Shown: piece by piece, positions 9,079 through 18,305 of the stretch
How positions within the stretch are numbered: position 1 is the stretch's first letter
Layout of the letters: the number at the start of each line of letters is the position of its first letter
Position numbers and translations under genes: made by a program
The notes under the pieces: model-generated
Told to the model about the DNA's origin: nothing
The model's input: only the letters and a program-made list of their open reading frames with translations
Databases searched by the model: none
Source of the DNA: Shewanella putrefaciens
GTDB lineage: Bacteria; Pseudomonadota; Gammaproteobacteria; Enterobacterales; Shewanellaceae
DNA length: 64,000 nucleotides
NCBI RefSeq assembly: GCF_016406325.1
Contig: NZ_CP066370.1
Coordinates: forward strand, 1,922,001 to 1,986,000
Direction: 5' to 3'

Positions 9079-9885
9079 TTAGTTTTCAGTCGTCCCTTTG
9101 TCAGTTGTCCCTAAGAGTTTTGGTGCTGCTTGTGGTGTAAGTGTTTCGGTTGGTTCGGGTGTAACAGCTTGTTGTTCATCGAAATGATATTTGAGTAATT
9201 TAATATCAAGCTGCTTACTGCCTTTTTCAAAATGAGATAAACGAACAGGAAGATAAGCTAAGTCAGGTGCCATCCAAAAAAAAGTTTGACGCTTTTTATT
9301 ATCGCGTACAACTTCGATTTTTACCGTGTCATAACTGCCACTTTCTATTGTCATTCGCTCTTTACCTATGACATGAAATTGATAGTCATCCACCTCGTTG
9401 TCCTTGATCATTTTATAATCGAGCACTTCTTTGCCTGTACTGATATCCAATCTGAATTGCAGTTGTACCATTAGGGGATCGAATATTTCGTCCTCATAGG
9501 GAAACTTACCTTTCTCGTCTTTATATCGGGTATGGATAAATCCTTGCGCTTTAGCAAAGGCGGTTTGCTCAGTGTAATTGGGGCCAACACCTTTACGTTG
9601 GTGTAAATAGCGTAGTGGAGTCAGCTTTCCTTCCTCTTGGGTAAATTCACTCAGTACATGGCGGACATCGGTCAGTAGCAAAAGGCTTAGATCGCTATCA
9701 AAACGATACTTAAATACGCCGTTTTCTGCACTGGGGAGTACGTATTTGGCTTTGCCTAATTGAATATCACCATAATTGACCTGATATTCAGCAGTTTGTG
9801 GAGTGAGTGGCGTAGGCGGTGCCATGGCAAATACACTGTGGGAGAGTGCGGAAATGCTCATTAATAATGCTGTTATGGTGCGCAA
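9079..9885 (-). CDS. DUF3108 domain periplasmic protein
   Basis: Exported protein of 268 residues with signal peptide RTITALLMSISALSHSVFA and a DUF3108 beta-rich domain at about 30-240 (AEYQVNYGDIQLGKAKY; FFWMAPDLAYLPVRL near the end). The function is unknown; related proteins are outer-membrane-facing periplasmic factors. I prefer the TTG start at 9885, which has an AAGGAG site 6 bases upstream and puts the signal peptide at the true N-terminus; a frame reaching 9969 would place 28 polar residues in front of it. The C-terminus is rich in Pro and Thr. Confidence 0.78.
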   Translation of the reverse strand: MRTITALLMSISALSHSVFAMAPPTPLTPQTAEYQVNYGDIQLGKAKYVLPSAENGVFKYRFDSDLSLLLLTDVRHVLSEFTQEEGKLTPLRYLHQRKGVGPNYTEQTAFAKAQGFIHTRYKDEKGKFPYEDEIFDPLMVQLQFRLDISTGKEVLDYKMIKDNEVDDYQFHVIGKERMTIESGSYDTVKIEVVRDNKKRQTFFWMAPDLAYLPVRLSHFEKGSKQLDIKLLKYHFDEQQAVTPEPTETLTPQAAPKLLGTTDKGTTEN

Positions 9886-10076
9886 ATAATGCTCCTTATG
9901 TCGCAGGTTTTCACCTTGTATGACGGCGCTAACATGTGCCGCAGTGGATAAAAAAGTGTCGAGTCGCATCTTACTTACACAGTTTTCATTGTTAAAAAGA
10001 TAGCATTTATTGCGTTAACTTAGGTTATAACCGAGGGATTAACCTATGTAAACAGATGATAGTTCAGTAGATTAAA

Positions 10077-10502
10077 CTAAAATGGCATCGACATCACTAA
10101 GGTTGCTAGATCGGGACGCCACTCAAACTCAGACAAGTTAACTTTGCCTCGGTTCACTACTATTCCTTCAATTCGTAATAATTCCATCTGTTCTTGAAAC
10201 GCGGATGAGTTTTGTTCGAAGGATATTTTGCCATGGCTATTGAGCACTCTATGCCAAGGCAGTGATAACTGCTCTGGTGCTAGTTTAAGCGCTTTGGATA
10301 CATAACGTGCTCGCCCTGGTAAGCCTGCAAGATCAGCGACTTTGCCATAGCTGCTGATCTTTCCCTCTGGGATCATACCAACAATATGCCAAATTCTCGC
10401 CATAGGGGACGACACTACTTGCATAGGTATCGTGTCTAAAATCTTTTCATCTAGTTTCAGATAGGGGTAGTGCACAGATTTATCTTTAGGAAACGGCGAC
10501 AT
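10077..10502 (-). CDS. Alkyltransferase-like protein (ATL, MGMT family)
   Basis: A 141-residue protein homologous to the DNA-binding domain of O6-methylguanine methyltransferases. The active-site motif PCHRV reads PWHRV, so the alkyl-accepting cysteine is replaced by tryptophan; this is diagnostic of alkyltransferase-like proteins, which bind O6-alkylguanine lesions and hand them to nucleotide excision repair. Other conserved elements are GKISSYGKVADLAGLPGRAR and the C-terminal EGIVVNRGKV. The ATG at 10502 has an AAGGG site. The N-terminal 28 residues extend beyond the usual ATL length. Confidence 0.88.
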   Translation of the reverse strand: MSPFPKDKSVHYPYLKLDEKILDTIPMQVVSSPMARIWHIVGMIPEGKISSYGKVADLAGLPGRARYVSKALKLAPEQLSLPWHRVLNSHGKISFEQNSSAFQEQMELLRIEGIVVNRGKVNLSEFEWRPDLATLVMSMPF

Positions 10503-10770
10503 GAACAAGTGCCCTTATTAAGATTTCATACCTGCTAAAGTGTTAGGTTAGCCAGTTTAACGCTAAATAGCTCAGTTGCGAAATCTTGCTGTTAGCTCGT
10601 ATGAGTCATTTTTAGGACGCTTAACTTTATTTTTAAGGTGGCTTGAGTATATCTACTAACTCGATTGTAATCTTGGCGATTAAACTATTTTTGCTTGAAA
10701 TATTGTGTAAATAGCCAAATAGTCCATAATAGCGCCAATTTTTTTGACTCGATGAGAGAAGATAACTGGC

Positions 10771-11262
10771 ATGGCTGTACTCGATATTCTAACCATTCCC
10801 GATGAGCGCCTTAAACGTAAAGCGCAACCTGTAAAAGATATTGAAGCTGTTCAGGGATTTATCGATGATTTAATCGAAACCATGTATCACACGGACGATG
10901 GTATCGGTTTAGCAGCAACTCAAGTCGGCAGTACAGATGCAATTATCGTGATCGATTTATCTGACGGTCGCGACCAGCCTTTAGTACTGATTAATCCTGA
11001 GATTGTTGAAAAGTCAGGTGAGTTCGTCGGTGAAGAAGGTTGTCTGTCTATCCCAGGTTATCGCGCTAAAGTGTCACGTTTTGAAAAAGTTAAAGTGACC
11101 GCCTTAGACAGAACTGGCAAAGCTATCGAAATCGAAACCGATGAGTTTTTAGCCATAGTGTTGCAGCACGAAATCGACCATTTGCATGGCAAAGTATTTA
11201 TCGAACATTTATCCATGCTAAAACAACAAATCGCCCTTAAAAAAGTGCGTAAATACGCTTAA
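10771..11262 (+). CDS. def: Peptide deformylase
   Basis: Removes the N-formyl group from nascent proteins in the cytoplasm. All three signature motifs are present: [10 protein letters not shown] (about residue 45), EGCLSIPG (Cys metal ligand, about 91) and QHEIDHLHG (HEXXH, about 133), in a protein of 163 residues, normal for the family. It is not next to fmt, so it is likely one of several deformylases of this genome. A clear terminator follows. Confidence 0.95.
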   Translation: MAVLDILTIPDERLKRKAQPVKDIEAVQGFIDDLIETMYHTDDGIGLAATQVGSTDAIIVIDLSDGRDQPLVLINPEIVEKSGEFVGEEGCLSIPGYRAKVSRFEKVKVTALDRTGKAIEIETDEFLAIVLQHEIDHLHGKVFIEHLSMLKQQIALKKVRKYA

Positions 11263-11308
11263 CTTTTGACTTAAGTTGTATTTTACAGAATGGTTGTACC
11301 TATTGACT

Positions 11309-11334
11309 AGCCGCATTTATAGTGCGGCTTTTTT
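11309..11334 (+). terminator. Terminator of def
   Basis: AGCCGCA / TGCGGCT hairpin with a 7-base loop followed by six T, 46 bp after the stop codon. Confidence 0.85.
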
Positions 11335-11492
11335 GTATTTAAAATTTAATCAAAGAAGATTAATGCTGTGATATGTGAACATAACAGCTTGTTTTTACTC
11401 TGATGAGTGGATAAGGTAACCCAAAATCTGCATTAGTTGTAGGTTCAGTTTTCATCATTAACAGCAAGAGTATGGATACGGTAGGGAAACAA

Positions 11493-12338
11493 ATGAAATT
11501 TAAGGTAATAGCCTGTGGCATAGCCTCATTCGCAATGCTTTCACTGAGTGGCTGTAGTGCATTTTTTAACGGTAATACTACGGAGAAAAATGCGGTATCG
11601 AGTAGCTTAGTCGAATATTTATACCCTGATGAGAAGAGTCGCCAAGCCCAGCAGCCATCCTTACCTGTGCTACGTTTACCGATTACCGTCGGCATCGCTT
11701 TTTTGCCATCATCCCATTGGCAACATGATGCAATTGATAGCCGAACTCAGATGGCCTTACTTGATAAGGTTAAAAAATCCTTTGTCAAATATGACTATAT
11801 CGATCGTATCGAAGTGATCCCAAGTACCTATCTTAAAAATGGTAAAGGTTTTGAAACCTTGCAGCAGGTTGCGCGTTTGCATGATGTCGATGTGATGGCA
11901 TTGGTGTCTTACGATCAATTGATGCAAAGCCACGAGAACAAATCCGCCATTCTTTATTGGACGATTGTGGGCATGTATTTAATCCCTGGCAATGAAAATG
12001 CGATTCAAACCTTTGTTGATACCGCCGTTTTCGATATGCGTAGCCAGAAGATGTTATTTAGGGCGCCAGGTATTAATCAGTTAACTGAAAGTTCAACCGC
12101 TGTTGGCGTGACGACAACCTTAAGAGAAAAATCCTACGAGGGCTTTGATCTCGCGGTGAACGATATGATAGTCAATTTAGATGACGAGCTTGCCCGTTTT
12201 AAAACTCGGGTTAAGGAAGAGCACGTCGCCACCATAGAACATAAACAAGGTTACAGCGGCGGTGGCAGCTTATCGCTATTGATACTTTCATTACTGGGGA
12301 TTTTTGCTGTGCGCCGTTTAACCATCTGCCGAGAATAG
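11493..12338 (+). CDS. Rhombotarget lipoprotein with GlyGly-CTERM-like tail
   Basis: A 281-residue lipoprotein: signal with lipobox LSGC at about residues 18-21, a globular domain resembling the rhombotarget lipoprotein family (LPITVGIAFLPSS, DVDVMALVSYDQL), and a C-terminal sorting-type tail of a glycine patch (SGGGS), one hydrophobic helix (LSLLILSLLGIFAV) and basic residues (RRL). GlyGly-CTERM tails are thought to be processed by a rhombosortase (rhomboid protease). Having both an N-terminal lipidation signal and a C-terminal sorting signal is the peculiarity of this family. The start at 11493 has an AGGG site; no rhombosortase gene is in this window. Confidence 0.75.
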   Translation: MKFKVIACGIASFAMLSLSGCSAFFNGNTTEKNAVSSSLVEYLYPDEKSRQAQQPSLPVLRLPITVGIAFLPSSHWQHDAIDSRTQMALLDKVKKSFVKYDYIDRIEVIPSTYLKNGKGFETLQQVARLHDVDVMALVSYDQLMQSHENKSAILYWTIVGMYLIPGNENAIQTFVDTAVFDMRSQKMLFRAPGINQLTESSTAVGVTTTLREKSYEGFDLAVNDMIVNLDDELARFKTRVKEEHVATIEHKQGYSGGGSLSLLILSLLGIFAVRRLTICRE

Positions 12339-12481
12339 TTGAACCCATTTATCAGGGGTGAGGTGAATGAAAAGGAGTTTCAATGTTTTGGATATTTCTA
12401 CTTCGGGCTTTGTATTAAGTTCTTATCACTCCTTTACCCTATGTTAAATGGGCTGATTGAAACATTAAGGACTTAAATATA

Positions 12482-12922
12482 ATGACAGACATTATTGATA
12501 GAATTGTTTATGACATCGAGGATGTTGAAGAGGCGGTAAACCTTGTAAAAACTATCTCGTCAGCACATGAATTGTATTCCTTATTGAACCATTATAATTG
12601 GGATGATGGTAATGAGATTCCTATTGCAATTGCGGATCATCCATTATGCGAGTTAGCCATTGCCATAAAGCTATTTTGGCTTGCTGAAGCGATGGATTGG
12701 TTAGAAATGAATGAGCTAAATGAATTAATTCCAACAAATGAGGTAATAGAACCTTATCAACAGGAACATTATGATTTCGCGGTCATGCTGACTAAGCGAA
12801 TTTTAAGTGGTTATTATCAGGTGAAAACAGTTTCCCATACTGAAAAAATAACAAAGACGGCGCAATATTTTCTTAAGAAGCGTGGAGTGCCTGAGATTCT
12901 GTATCAACCTATTGTGGTATGA
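12482..12922 (+). CDS. DUF4274-like hypothetical protein
   Basis: A 146-residue acidic protein. The segment LNHYNWDDGNEIPIAIADH followed by a helix with LAIAIKLFWLAEA resembles DUF4274, found in small, often immunity-like or polymorphic-toxin-associated proteins. I cannot assign a function. It is flanked by the rhombotarget gene and by a decayed transposase fragment, so it could be an acquired gene. Confidence 0.6.
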   Translation: MTDIIDRIVYDIEDVEEAVNLVKTISSAHELYSLLNHYNWDDGNEIPIAIADHPLCELAIAIKLFWLAEAMDWLEMNELNELIPTNEVIEPYQQEHYDFAVMLTKRILSGYYQVKTVSHTEKITKTAQYFLKKRGVPEILYQPIVV

Positions 12923-13264
12923 GTGTTGAGATATACGATGTTGTAGTCGGGTGGTTAGGCGTGCCTATTTATGTGTGAAGCCCCCTTTTTTAGGTAACAA
13001 CTAGGACCATAGACGCGAGTAGGTAGAGCCACAAATGCTTAAACTGGCTCAGGTTTTTGCTATTGATGTCGGTGTATATGCGGTGATGAGCAACCATCCG
13101 CATCTTAGCGGCGTAGCTTGTCGTTATCGCCGTGACCACAAGTGACAATATGCCAATGTGGGTGATTTTTTATGGCTTTAGCCTTAACTCGGTACTAGCA
13201 TGCTTGCGTATTCGGGCTTGACCTCCTATGATCCTCCGGTTTTATCATTCACGGTAACCTTTAA
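12923..13264. other. Non-coding gap with transposase debris
   Basis: This 342-bp stretch holds no intact gene. Its centre contains a recognisable fragment of a REP-associated tyrosine (Y1) transposase (next entry); the rest looks like degenerate sequence. Confidence 0.5.
13035..13145 (+). pseudogene. Relic of an IS200-like / REP-associated Y1 transposase
   Basis: The translated segment KLAQVFAIDVGVYAVMSNH matches the characteristic block of TnpA-REP transposases (FAIDV-x-AYAVMSNH-x-H, containing the HUH-region histidine). The reading frame stops about 18 residues later and no N- or C-terminal parts are visible, so this is a short decayed remnant. Confidence 0.55.
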
Positions 13265-14479
13265 ATGTTGAATTCTCCGCTTTCTGCCAGCTCTAACGAA
13301 TTAGTGATCAGTATCTTAACTATGGTGTTGAGCCAAGGAAAACCCTTAGATCGAGCCTATTCTCAGCATTTTTCTGGGTTGCAATTGGTGCCAGCTGAAC
13401 AAGCGCGTATTGCGCTGGTGACGGGGGATATTCTTAGGCGCTTAAATCTGTACTGTTATTTGGCTGAAATCAGTCCTGATGAAATGGAACGATATGGCTC
13501 CAAGCTACTCAATGCTTGGCATTTATTCCATGACTTACCATTACCTAAGATGCAATATTCCTTACCCGTGGATGAACAACGTCTGGCTGAGCGTATTGAG
13601 CAAGCAAAAACTCAACTTGTGCTTTGGGATGGTTGTCCAGAATGGCTTGATACCATGGGCCGTGAGCAACTTGGTAAATCTTGGGAAAAGGAGCGCGCAG
13701 CCTTAAGCACTGCGCCTAAGCGTTTTTTACGCGCTAACGGCCTCAAGGTTACCCGTGATGAGTTAATGGCAAAACTTGCCGCAGAATATGTGAGTACGCT
13801 ACCCGTTGATACAGTTAATTCTGCGTTAGAAGTCACCTCAGATTCTGCATTATTTCGCACCCAGAGTTTTAAAGAGGGGTTGTTTGAGCAGCAGGATGCG
13901 GGTTCTCAGCGCGTGGCCGCTGCACTGGATGCAAAACCGGGTATGAAAGTCATCGATGCTTGTGCTGGCGCGGGCGGTAAGACCTTACACATCGCCGCAC
14001 AAATGCAGGGCAAAGGGCGCCTATTAGCTATGGATGTGGAGCAATGGAAACTCGATAAGCTCAAAGAGCGTGCCCGTCGTAATGGGGCTTATAATGTTGA
14101 AACGCGCTTAATTGCTAGTAGTAAAACCATTAAGCGTCTTAAACTCAGTGCCGATCGTGTGTTGCTCGACGTTCCTTGTTCGGGTCTTGGAGTACTGAAG
14201 CGTAACCCTGATGCAAAATGGCGTGATACCGCAGAGCGTTTACCCGTTCTGATGGAACTGCAAAAACATATTTTGAACAGTTACAGCCGTATGGTGAAAG
14301 TGGGCGGGATCCTTGTATACGCCACTTGTTCTATTTTTCCGTGCGAGAACCGTGGTCAAGTGGATGCATTTTTGGCGGAAAATCCAAACTTTCGTCTAAT
14401 AGAAGATGAAACGATAAGCCCTGCCGATACAGGTTTTGATGGTTTTTATCTTGCGAAAATTGAACGAATTCAAGAATAA
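13265..14479 (+). CDS. RsmB/NOP2-family RNA (cytosine-5) methyltransferase
   Basis: SAM-dependent m5C RNA methyltransferase of 404 residues. SAM-binding motif DACAGAGGKTLHIA at about 235-250; motif IV LLDVPCSGLGVLKRNP (about 300) and motif VI YATCSIFPCEN (about 357) supply the two cysteines used in catalysis and release. The N-terminal 200 residues are an RNA-recognition region unlike NusB. It could be an rRNA-modifying enzyme of the RsmB class; the exact target base cannot be derived from sequence alone. Confidence 0.87.
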   Translation: MLNSPLSASSNELVISILTMVLSQGKPLDRAYSQHFSGLQLVPAEQARIALVTGDILRRLNLYCYLAEISPDEMERYGSKLLNAWHLFHDLPLPKMQYSLPVDEQRLAERIEQAKTQLVLWDGCPEWLDTMGREQLGKSWEKERAALSTAPKRFLRANGLKVTRDELMAKLAAEYVSTLPVDTVNSALEVTSDSALFRTQSFKEGLFEQQDAGSQRVAAALDAKPGMKVIDACAGAGGKTLHIAAQMQGKGRLLAMDVEQWKLDKLKERARRNGAYNVETRLIASSKTIKRLKLSADRVLLDVPCSGLGVLKRNPDAKWRDTAERLPVLMELQKHILNSYSRMVKVGGILVYATCSIFPCENRGQVDAFLAENPNFRLIEDETISPADTGFDGFYLAKIERIQE

Positions 14480-14616
14480 ACACCTTTCAATACTGCTCTA
14501 AAGCACTTTTAGTCTATTTAAGGCTGAGTTGCTTTGGGGCACCTTAGTGCCTAGAATTCTTCTGAGTTTATAATGTTTTTACTTGAGCCTAACAGTATTG
14601 CACGGCGAAGGAAGAT

Positions 14617-16866
14617 ATGGACGAAGGCACTAATGTTATGGGACGACTTTTCGAATCCTCACTTAAACTAGATCACGATGTTAGCTTAGATTGCTATAGC
14701 GGCATTTTATCTATGTTGTTAAATGGTGCACCTCTAGGTGAGATTCTTCACGCGCTCGTCCTTAAAATTGAGGCTCAAAAAATAGGGACAAAGGCTTCCG
14801 TCCTACTGTTGAGTGATGATGGTAAACGGTTACTTTTTGGTGCTGCCCCCCACTTGCCAGATAACTATAACCAAGCAATTCATGGCATTGAAATTGGCCC
14901 AGACGTAGGCTCCTGTGGTACTGCGGCCTACTTGGGGGAACGTGTTATTGTTGAAGATATCGCGCACCATCCATTTTGGGAAAAGTTTAAAGCAATTCCT
15001 CTCAGTGCGGGCCTTAAATCCTGTTGGTCTGAACCCATCAAAGATAATCATGGGAAAGTACTCGGGACTTTCGCCATGTATTATGACGTCATAAAATCAC
15101 CTATGCCGCAGGATTTAACCTTGATATCGGAAGCCGCAAGATTGGCGAGCCTTGCGATTGAACGTAGCCGTTCGATGGAGTTTCAGCGTTTAGCGGTGAA
15201 AATATTTGATCGCTTGCCTTTAGCACTTGTGATCACCAATTCCCTCGATGCCGTGTTATATGCAAATGCAGCATTTAAGCAAATAGTACAACCACAAACA
15301 GTAGAATCATCTAATTTTCACCCAAAAACCTTTTTGTCTCAGTCAGAACCCCATGAACTTGATATGCTTTTTCAGCACCTATCTGCAGGAAAAATGTGGC
15401 AAGGGGAATTAGTTGGACTCAGGGGAAATGGTGAAACCTTCTACCTTGATCTTACTGTAACGGTATTTCGTGAGCCTCACAGCAATTACAATGGCTTCGC
15501 TTGGTTATTTTCCGATATCAGTGAACGTAAAAAAGCCGCACAACTAATTAAGTATCAAGCGAATAATGATTCACTCACAGGGCTTGCAAATCGTAATGCC
15601 CTCTTTAGACAAATCCAAACCTTAATCACTTCTGACTGTTTAACGCCGGGCTTTAGTTTTATGCTGATGGACTTAGATAACTTTAAGCAAGTCAATGACA
15701 CCTATGGTCACGATAAGGGCGATATGTTGTTGTTACAGGTTGTTGGACAGATAAAAACCTGTTTAGACAGCAGTATAATGTTTGCGCGTTTAGGTGGTGA
15801 TGAGTTTGCCTTACTGTTACCCGGGGTTGTTACACAAAAAGCACTCTCACAATTGGCCGAAAAAATCATTAAAAATGTCTATCGGCGTTATGAGCTATCA
15901 AAGGATAAAGGCGTTTACAGTTCGGTTAGTATCGGGATTGCACGTTTCCCTGAGGATGCACTTAATTTGGAGCAATTGCTTAATTGTGCTGATCAAGCCA
16001 TGTATATCTCCAAGGCGAATGGGCGCAATCGGTATCATTTCTTTACTGAGCAAATGCAGCAGAATGCCGAACGAATAGCGAATTTACATACATTGCTAAA
16101 GCAAGCCTTAGATCAACAAGCCTTTGAGCTCTATTATCAGCCAATCGTTAATGCGACAACGGGGTTGATCGTGCGTGCAGAGGTACTATTACGCTGGCAA
16201 CATGAAGGCCAGTTTATTGCTCCAGATGAGTTTATTCCCATCGCTGAAAATAGTGGATTGATTGTTGATATCGGTCGAAATGTCCGCCGATGTGCGATGC
16301 AAACGATTAAGGAGATGCAAGACCATGGTTGGGGTATTAGCTTAGCGGTGAATGTGTCTACTTTTGAGTTCTGGTCCCATGAGTTGCAGGATGCATTTTG
16401 TGACTCTTTTGCTGACATAATTGAAGAATTAGGCTTAGTTGATTTTCCCTATGAATTGATCACGCTGGAAATTACCGAATCCTTATTGATGAAACAACAT
16501 GTACATTTAATCAAAGTGCTCAATGAACTGCGTGCTCGAGGTGTGAAAATATCCTTAGATGACTTTGGTACTGGTTATTCCTCTTTATCTTATTTAGCGA
16601 ATTTTCCCATAGATCAAATTAAGATAGATAAAAGCTTTATCGATAGATTAGCAGAAGGCGAACGCCACGAGGCTCTGGTTGAGGCCATAGTGCGCTTAAG
16701 TCATGCATTAAATTTGAGCGTGACTGCTGAAGGGGTAGAAACAGAGGCTCAGTTGAAGTTTGTGATGGCAAATGACATTCAAGAAATTCAAGGTTACCTC
16801 TATTATCAACCTATGCCTAAGGCCGCATTTTTTGAATTATTGGCTAAGCAAGCTAAGCCACATTAG
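14617..16866 (+). CDS. GAF-PAS-GGDEF-EAL cyclic-di-GMP protein
   Basis: Cytosolic sensor of 749 residues: GAF domain about 25-180 (GPDVGSCGTAAYLGE, a typical GAF core), PAS about 190-305, GGDEF about 315-480 with intact RLGGDEF, and EAL about 495-745. The EAL signature reads EVLLRW (EVL instead of EAL); the other catalytic motifs (ITES, DDFGTGYSSL, KIDKSFI, EGVE) are intact, so phosphodiesterase activity is probable. No RxxD inhibitory site precedes GGDEF. The start at 14617 has an AAGGAAG site. The GAF ligand is unknown. Confidence 0.9.
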   Translation: MDEGTNVMGRLFESSLKLDHDVSLDCYSGILSMLLNGAPLGEILHALVLKIEAQKIGTKASVLLLSDDGKRLLFGAAPHLPDNYNQAIHGIEIGPDVGSCGTAAYLGERVIVEDIAHHPFWEKFKAIPLSAGLKSCWSEPIKDNHGKVLGTFAMYYDVIKSPMPQDLTLISEAARLASLAIERSRSMEFQRLAVKIFDRLPLALVITNSLDAVLYANAAFKQIVQPQTVESSNFHPKTFLSQSEPHELDMLFQHLSAGKMWQGELVGLRGNGETFYLDLTVTVFREPHSNYNGFAWLFSDISERKKAAQLIKYQANNDSLTGLANRNALFRQIQTLITSDCLTPGFSFMLMDLDNFKQVNDTYGHDKGDMLLLQVVGQIKTCLDSSIMFARLGGDEFALLLPGVVTQKALSQLAEKIIKNVYRRYELSKDKGVYSSVSIGIARFPEDALNLEQLLNCADQAMYISKANGRNRYHFFTEQMQQNAERIANLHTLLKQALDQQAFELYYQPIVNATTGLIVRAEVLLRWQHEGQFIAPDEFIPIAENSGLIVDIGRNVRRCAMQTIKEMQDHGWGISLAVNVSTFEFWSHELQDAFCDSFADIIEELGLVDFPYELITLEITESLLMKQHVHLIKVLNELRARGVKISLDDFGTGYSSLSYLANFPIDQIKIDKSFIDRLAEGERHEALVEAIVRLSHALNLSVTAEGVETEAQLKFVMANDIQEIQGYLYYQPMPKAAFFELLAKQAKPH

Positions 16867-16897
16867 TGTGTTCGCATTTATGTGTAACTAAACATCA

Positions 16898-16921
16898 AAA
16901 AGAGCGCCATTGGCGCTCTTT
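16898..16921. terminator. Bidirectional terminator between the GGDEF-EAL gene and ddl
   Basis: AAAGAGCGCC-ATT-GGCGCTCTTTC stem-loop lying between convergent genes, with A/T flanks on both sides. Confidence 0.8.
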
Positions 16922-16945
16922 CACATAACCTACAATAAAACGGAT

Positions 16946-17959
16946 TTAATCCTTTGCCGATAACTGGCTGTTGATCACTAGGCTTAAATATTCGGTAAAG
17001 TCGTGGCCGTGGTTTTGCAACATTTTAGGGAACATTGAAATCGGTGTCGAACCAGGGAATGTGTTGATTTCGTTGAGCAAAATTTCATTTTCAGCGGTTA
17101 AGAAAAAGTCGATACGTGACAGGTGACGCAGCTTCATCCCCTTAAATGCCTTGATAGCATAAGCACGGATCTGTTCACTGAGCTCTACAGAAACATCTTT
17201 TGCAACCACATCGGTGCGTGCCTTACTGCTTTTGGCATATTTTTCATCAAAGGTGTAGAAGGTATTGGTATCACAGATAATTTCACCTGGCAGGGTTGCC
17301 ACAATCTCACCATTGTATTCGTATACTGCGACTTCTAATTCACGGGCTTTAATGGTTTTTTCCACTACAACATAGGGTGCGTAGCCGAAGGCATCTTTGA
17401 GTACTTGTGCCACTTTGCTGCTGTCATCCACTTTATAGCAACCGACAGATGATCCTTGCGACGCGGCTTTAATAAAGATTGAACCCCAATTAGCCAAGGC
17501 GGTTTGTGCTTGGCTGATCGCCTCATCATCATATTGGTGTAGAAAAATGTAGGGAGTATTGGGGATCCCTAGGGCTGAAAACCACATTTTGGCGGTGATT
17601 TTATTAAAACAATTACTACTGGCTTCGGATTCACAGCCGAAGTAGGGCAGTTGGATAAGGTTGAAATAGGACTGGATATCACCTGTTTCGCCGGGATAAC
17701 CATGGATGCAAGGAATAACATAGTCCACAGGCCAAGGCGCTTTAGTTTCATCGCGAAAACGGATTTCGCGATTATTCGTCAGTTCACACTCATCGCCTGC
17801 CGCGGTGCGATATTGACCCAATTTATCAAGTTCTACCCGTAACACGGAAAATTGATCGGATTTTGCCAATGAGGATTCAAAATAGTTAGCCGACATTAGT
17901 GAAATATCGTGTTCAGCACTTCCGCCGCCGCACAGCAAAAGTAAGTTAATTCTAGACAT
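16946..17959 (-). CDS. ddl: D-alanine--D-alanine ligase
   Basis: ATP-grasp ligase that makes the D-Ala-D-Ala dipeptide for peptidoglycan in the cytoplasm. Recognisable blocks: N-terminal [31 protein letters not shown]-grasp glycine loop [12 protein letters not shown], and the Mg/substrate motif [17 protein letters not shown]. The length (337 residues) is a little shorter than E. coli DdlA (364). Two in-frame ATGs lie 6 bases apart; I use the inner one, closer to the normal spacing from GAGGA. It is not in the mur/fts cluster, as expected for a DdlA-type copy. Confidence 0.92.
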   Translation of the reverse strand: MSRINLLLLCGGGSAEHDISLMSANYFESSLAKSDQFSVLRVELDKLGQYRTAAGDECELTNNREIRFRDETKAPWPVDYVIPCIHGYPGETGDIQSYFNLIQLPYFGCESEASSNCFNKITAKMWFSALGIPNTPYIFLHQYDDEAISQAQTALANWGSIFIKAASQGSSVGCYKVDDSSKVAQVLKDAFGYAPYVVVEKTIKARELEVAVYEYNGEIVATLPGEIICDTNTFYTFDEKYAKSSKARTDVVAKDVSVELSEQIRAYAIKAFKGMKLRHLSRIDFFLTAENEILLNEINTFPGSTPISMFPKMLQNHGHDFTEYLSLVINSQLSAKD

Positions 17960-17965
17960 TGTCAT

Positions 17966-18305
17966 TCCTCAATTGAGCAAGATCAGATGAGAGCCATGTG
18001 TTCGTCAATCATCCTATAAAATAGCCGTAGCCATCTTAGTTTTGTTATCCCTATGAGTGCAAGTTCTGCGGTATTGAACCTTAACCGAGTGGTGATTTTT
18101 AACGCATTAATCACTTGTGGTAAACCACATTGAGGTAAATATTCGGGCTGATGATAAGCTTAGACCTCCTTGCTAACTGACCATTTATTTGCATGGTTTG
18201 ATGTTGAGATCACACATTGCAGCTTACTAACTTAGATACGACTCAACGCAATGCTAAAAATGGTGACTATAATAAGTTTATTCATACACAACATGATGCA
18301 TCTGT
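17966..18305. other. Intergenic region, nothing recognised
   Basis: About 340 bp between the divergent ddl and solute-binding protein genes. I see no reading frame, RNA gene or clear operator; it presumably holds both promoters. Confidence 0.4.

Noticed and set aside
12369..12450. Short 26-codon frame after the rhombotarget gene
   Set aside because: Although preceded by a GTGAGG sequence, it has no family pattern and is too short to support.
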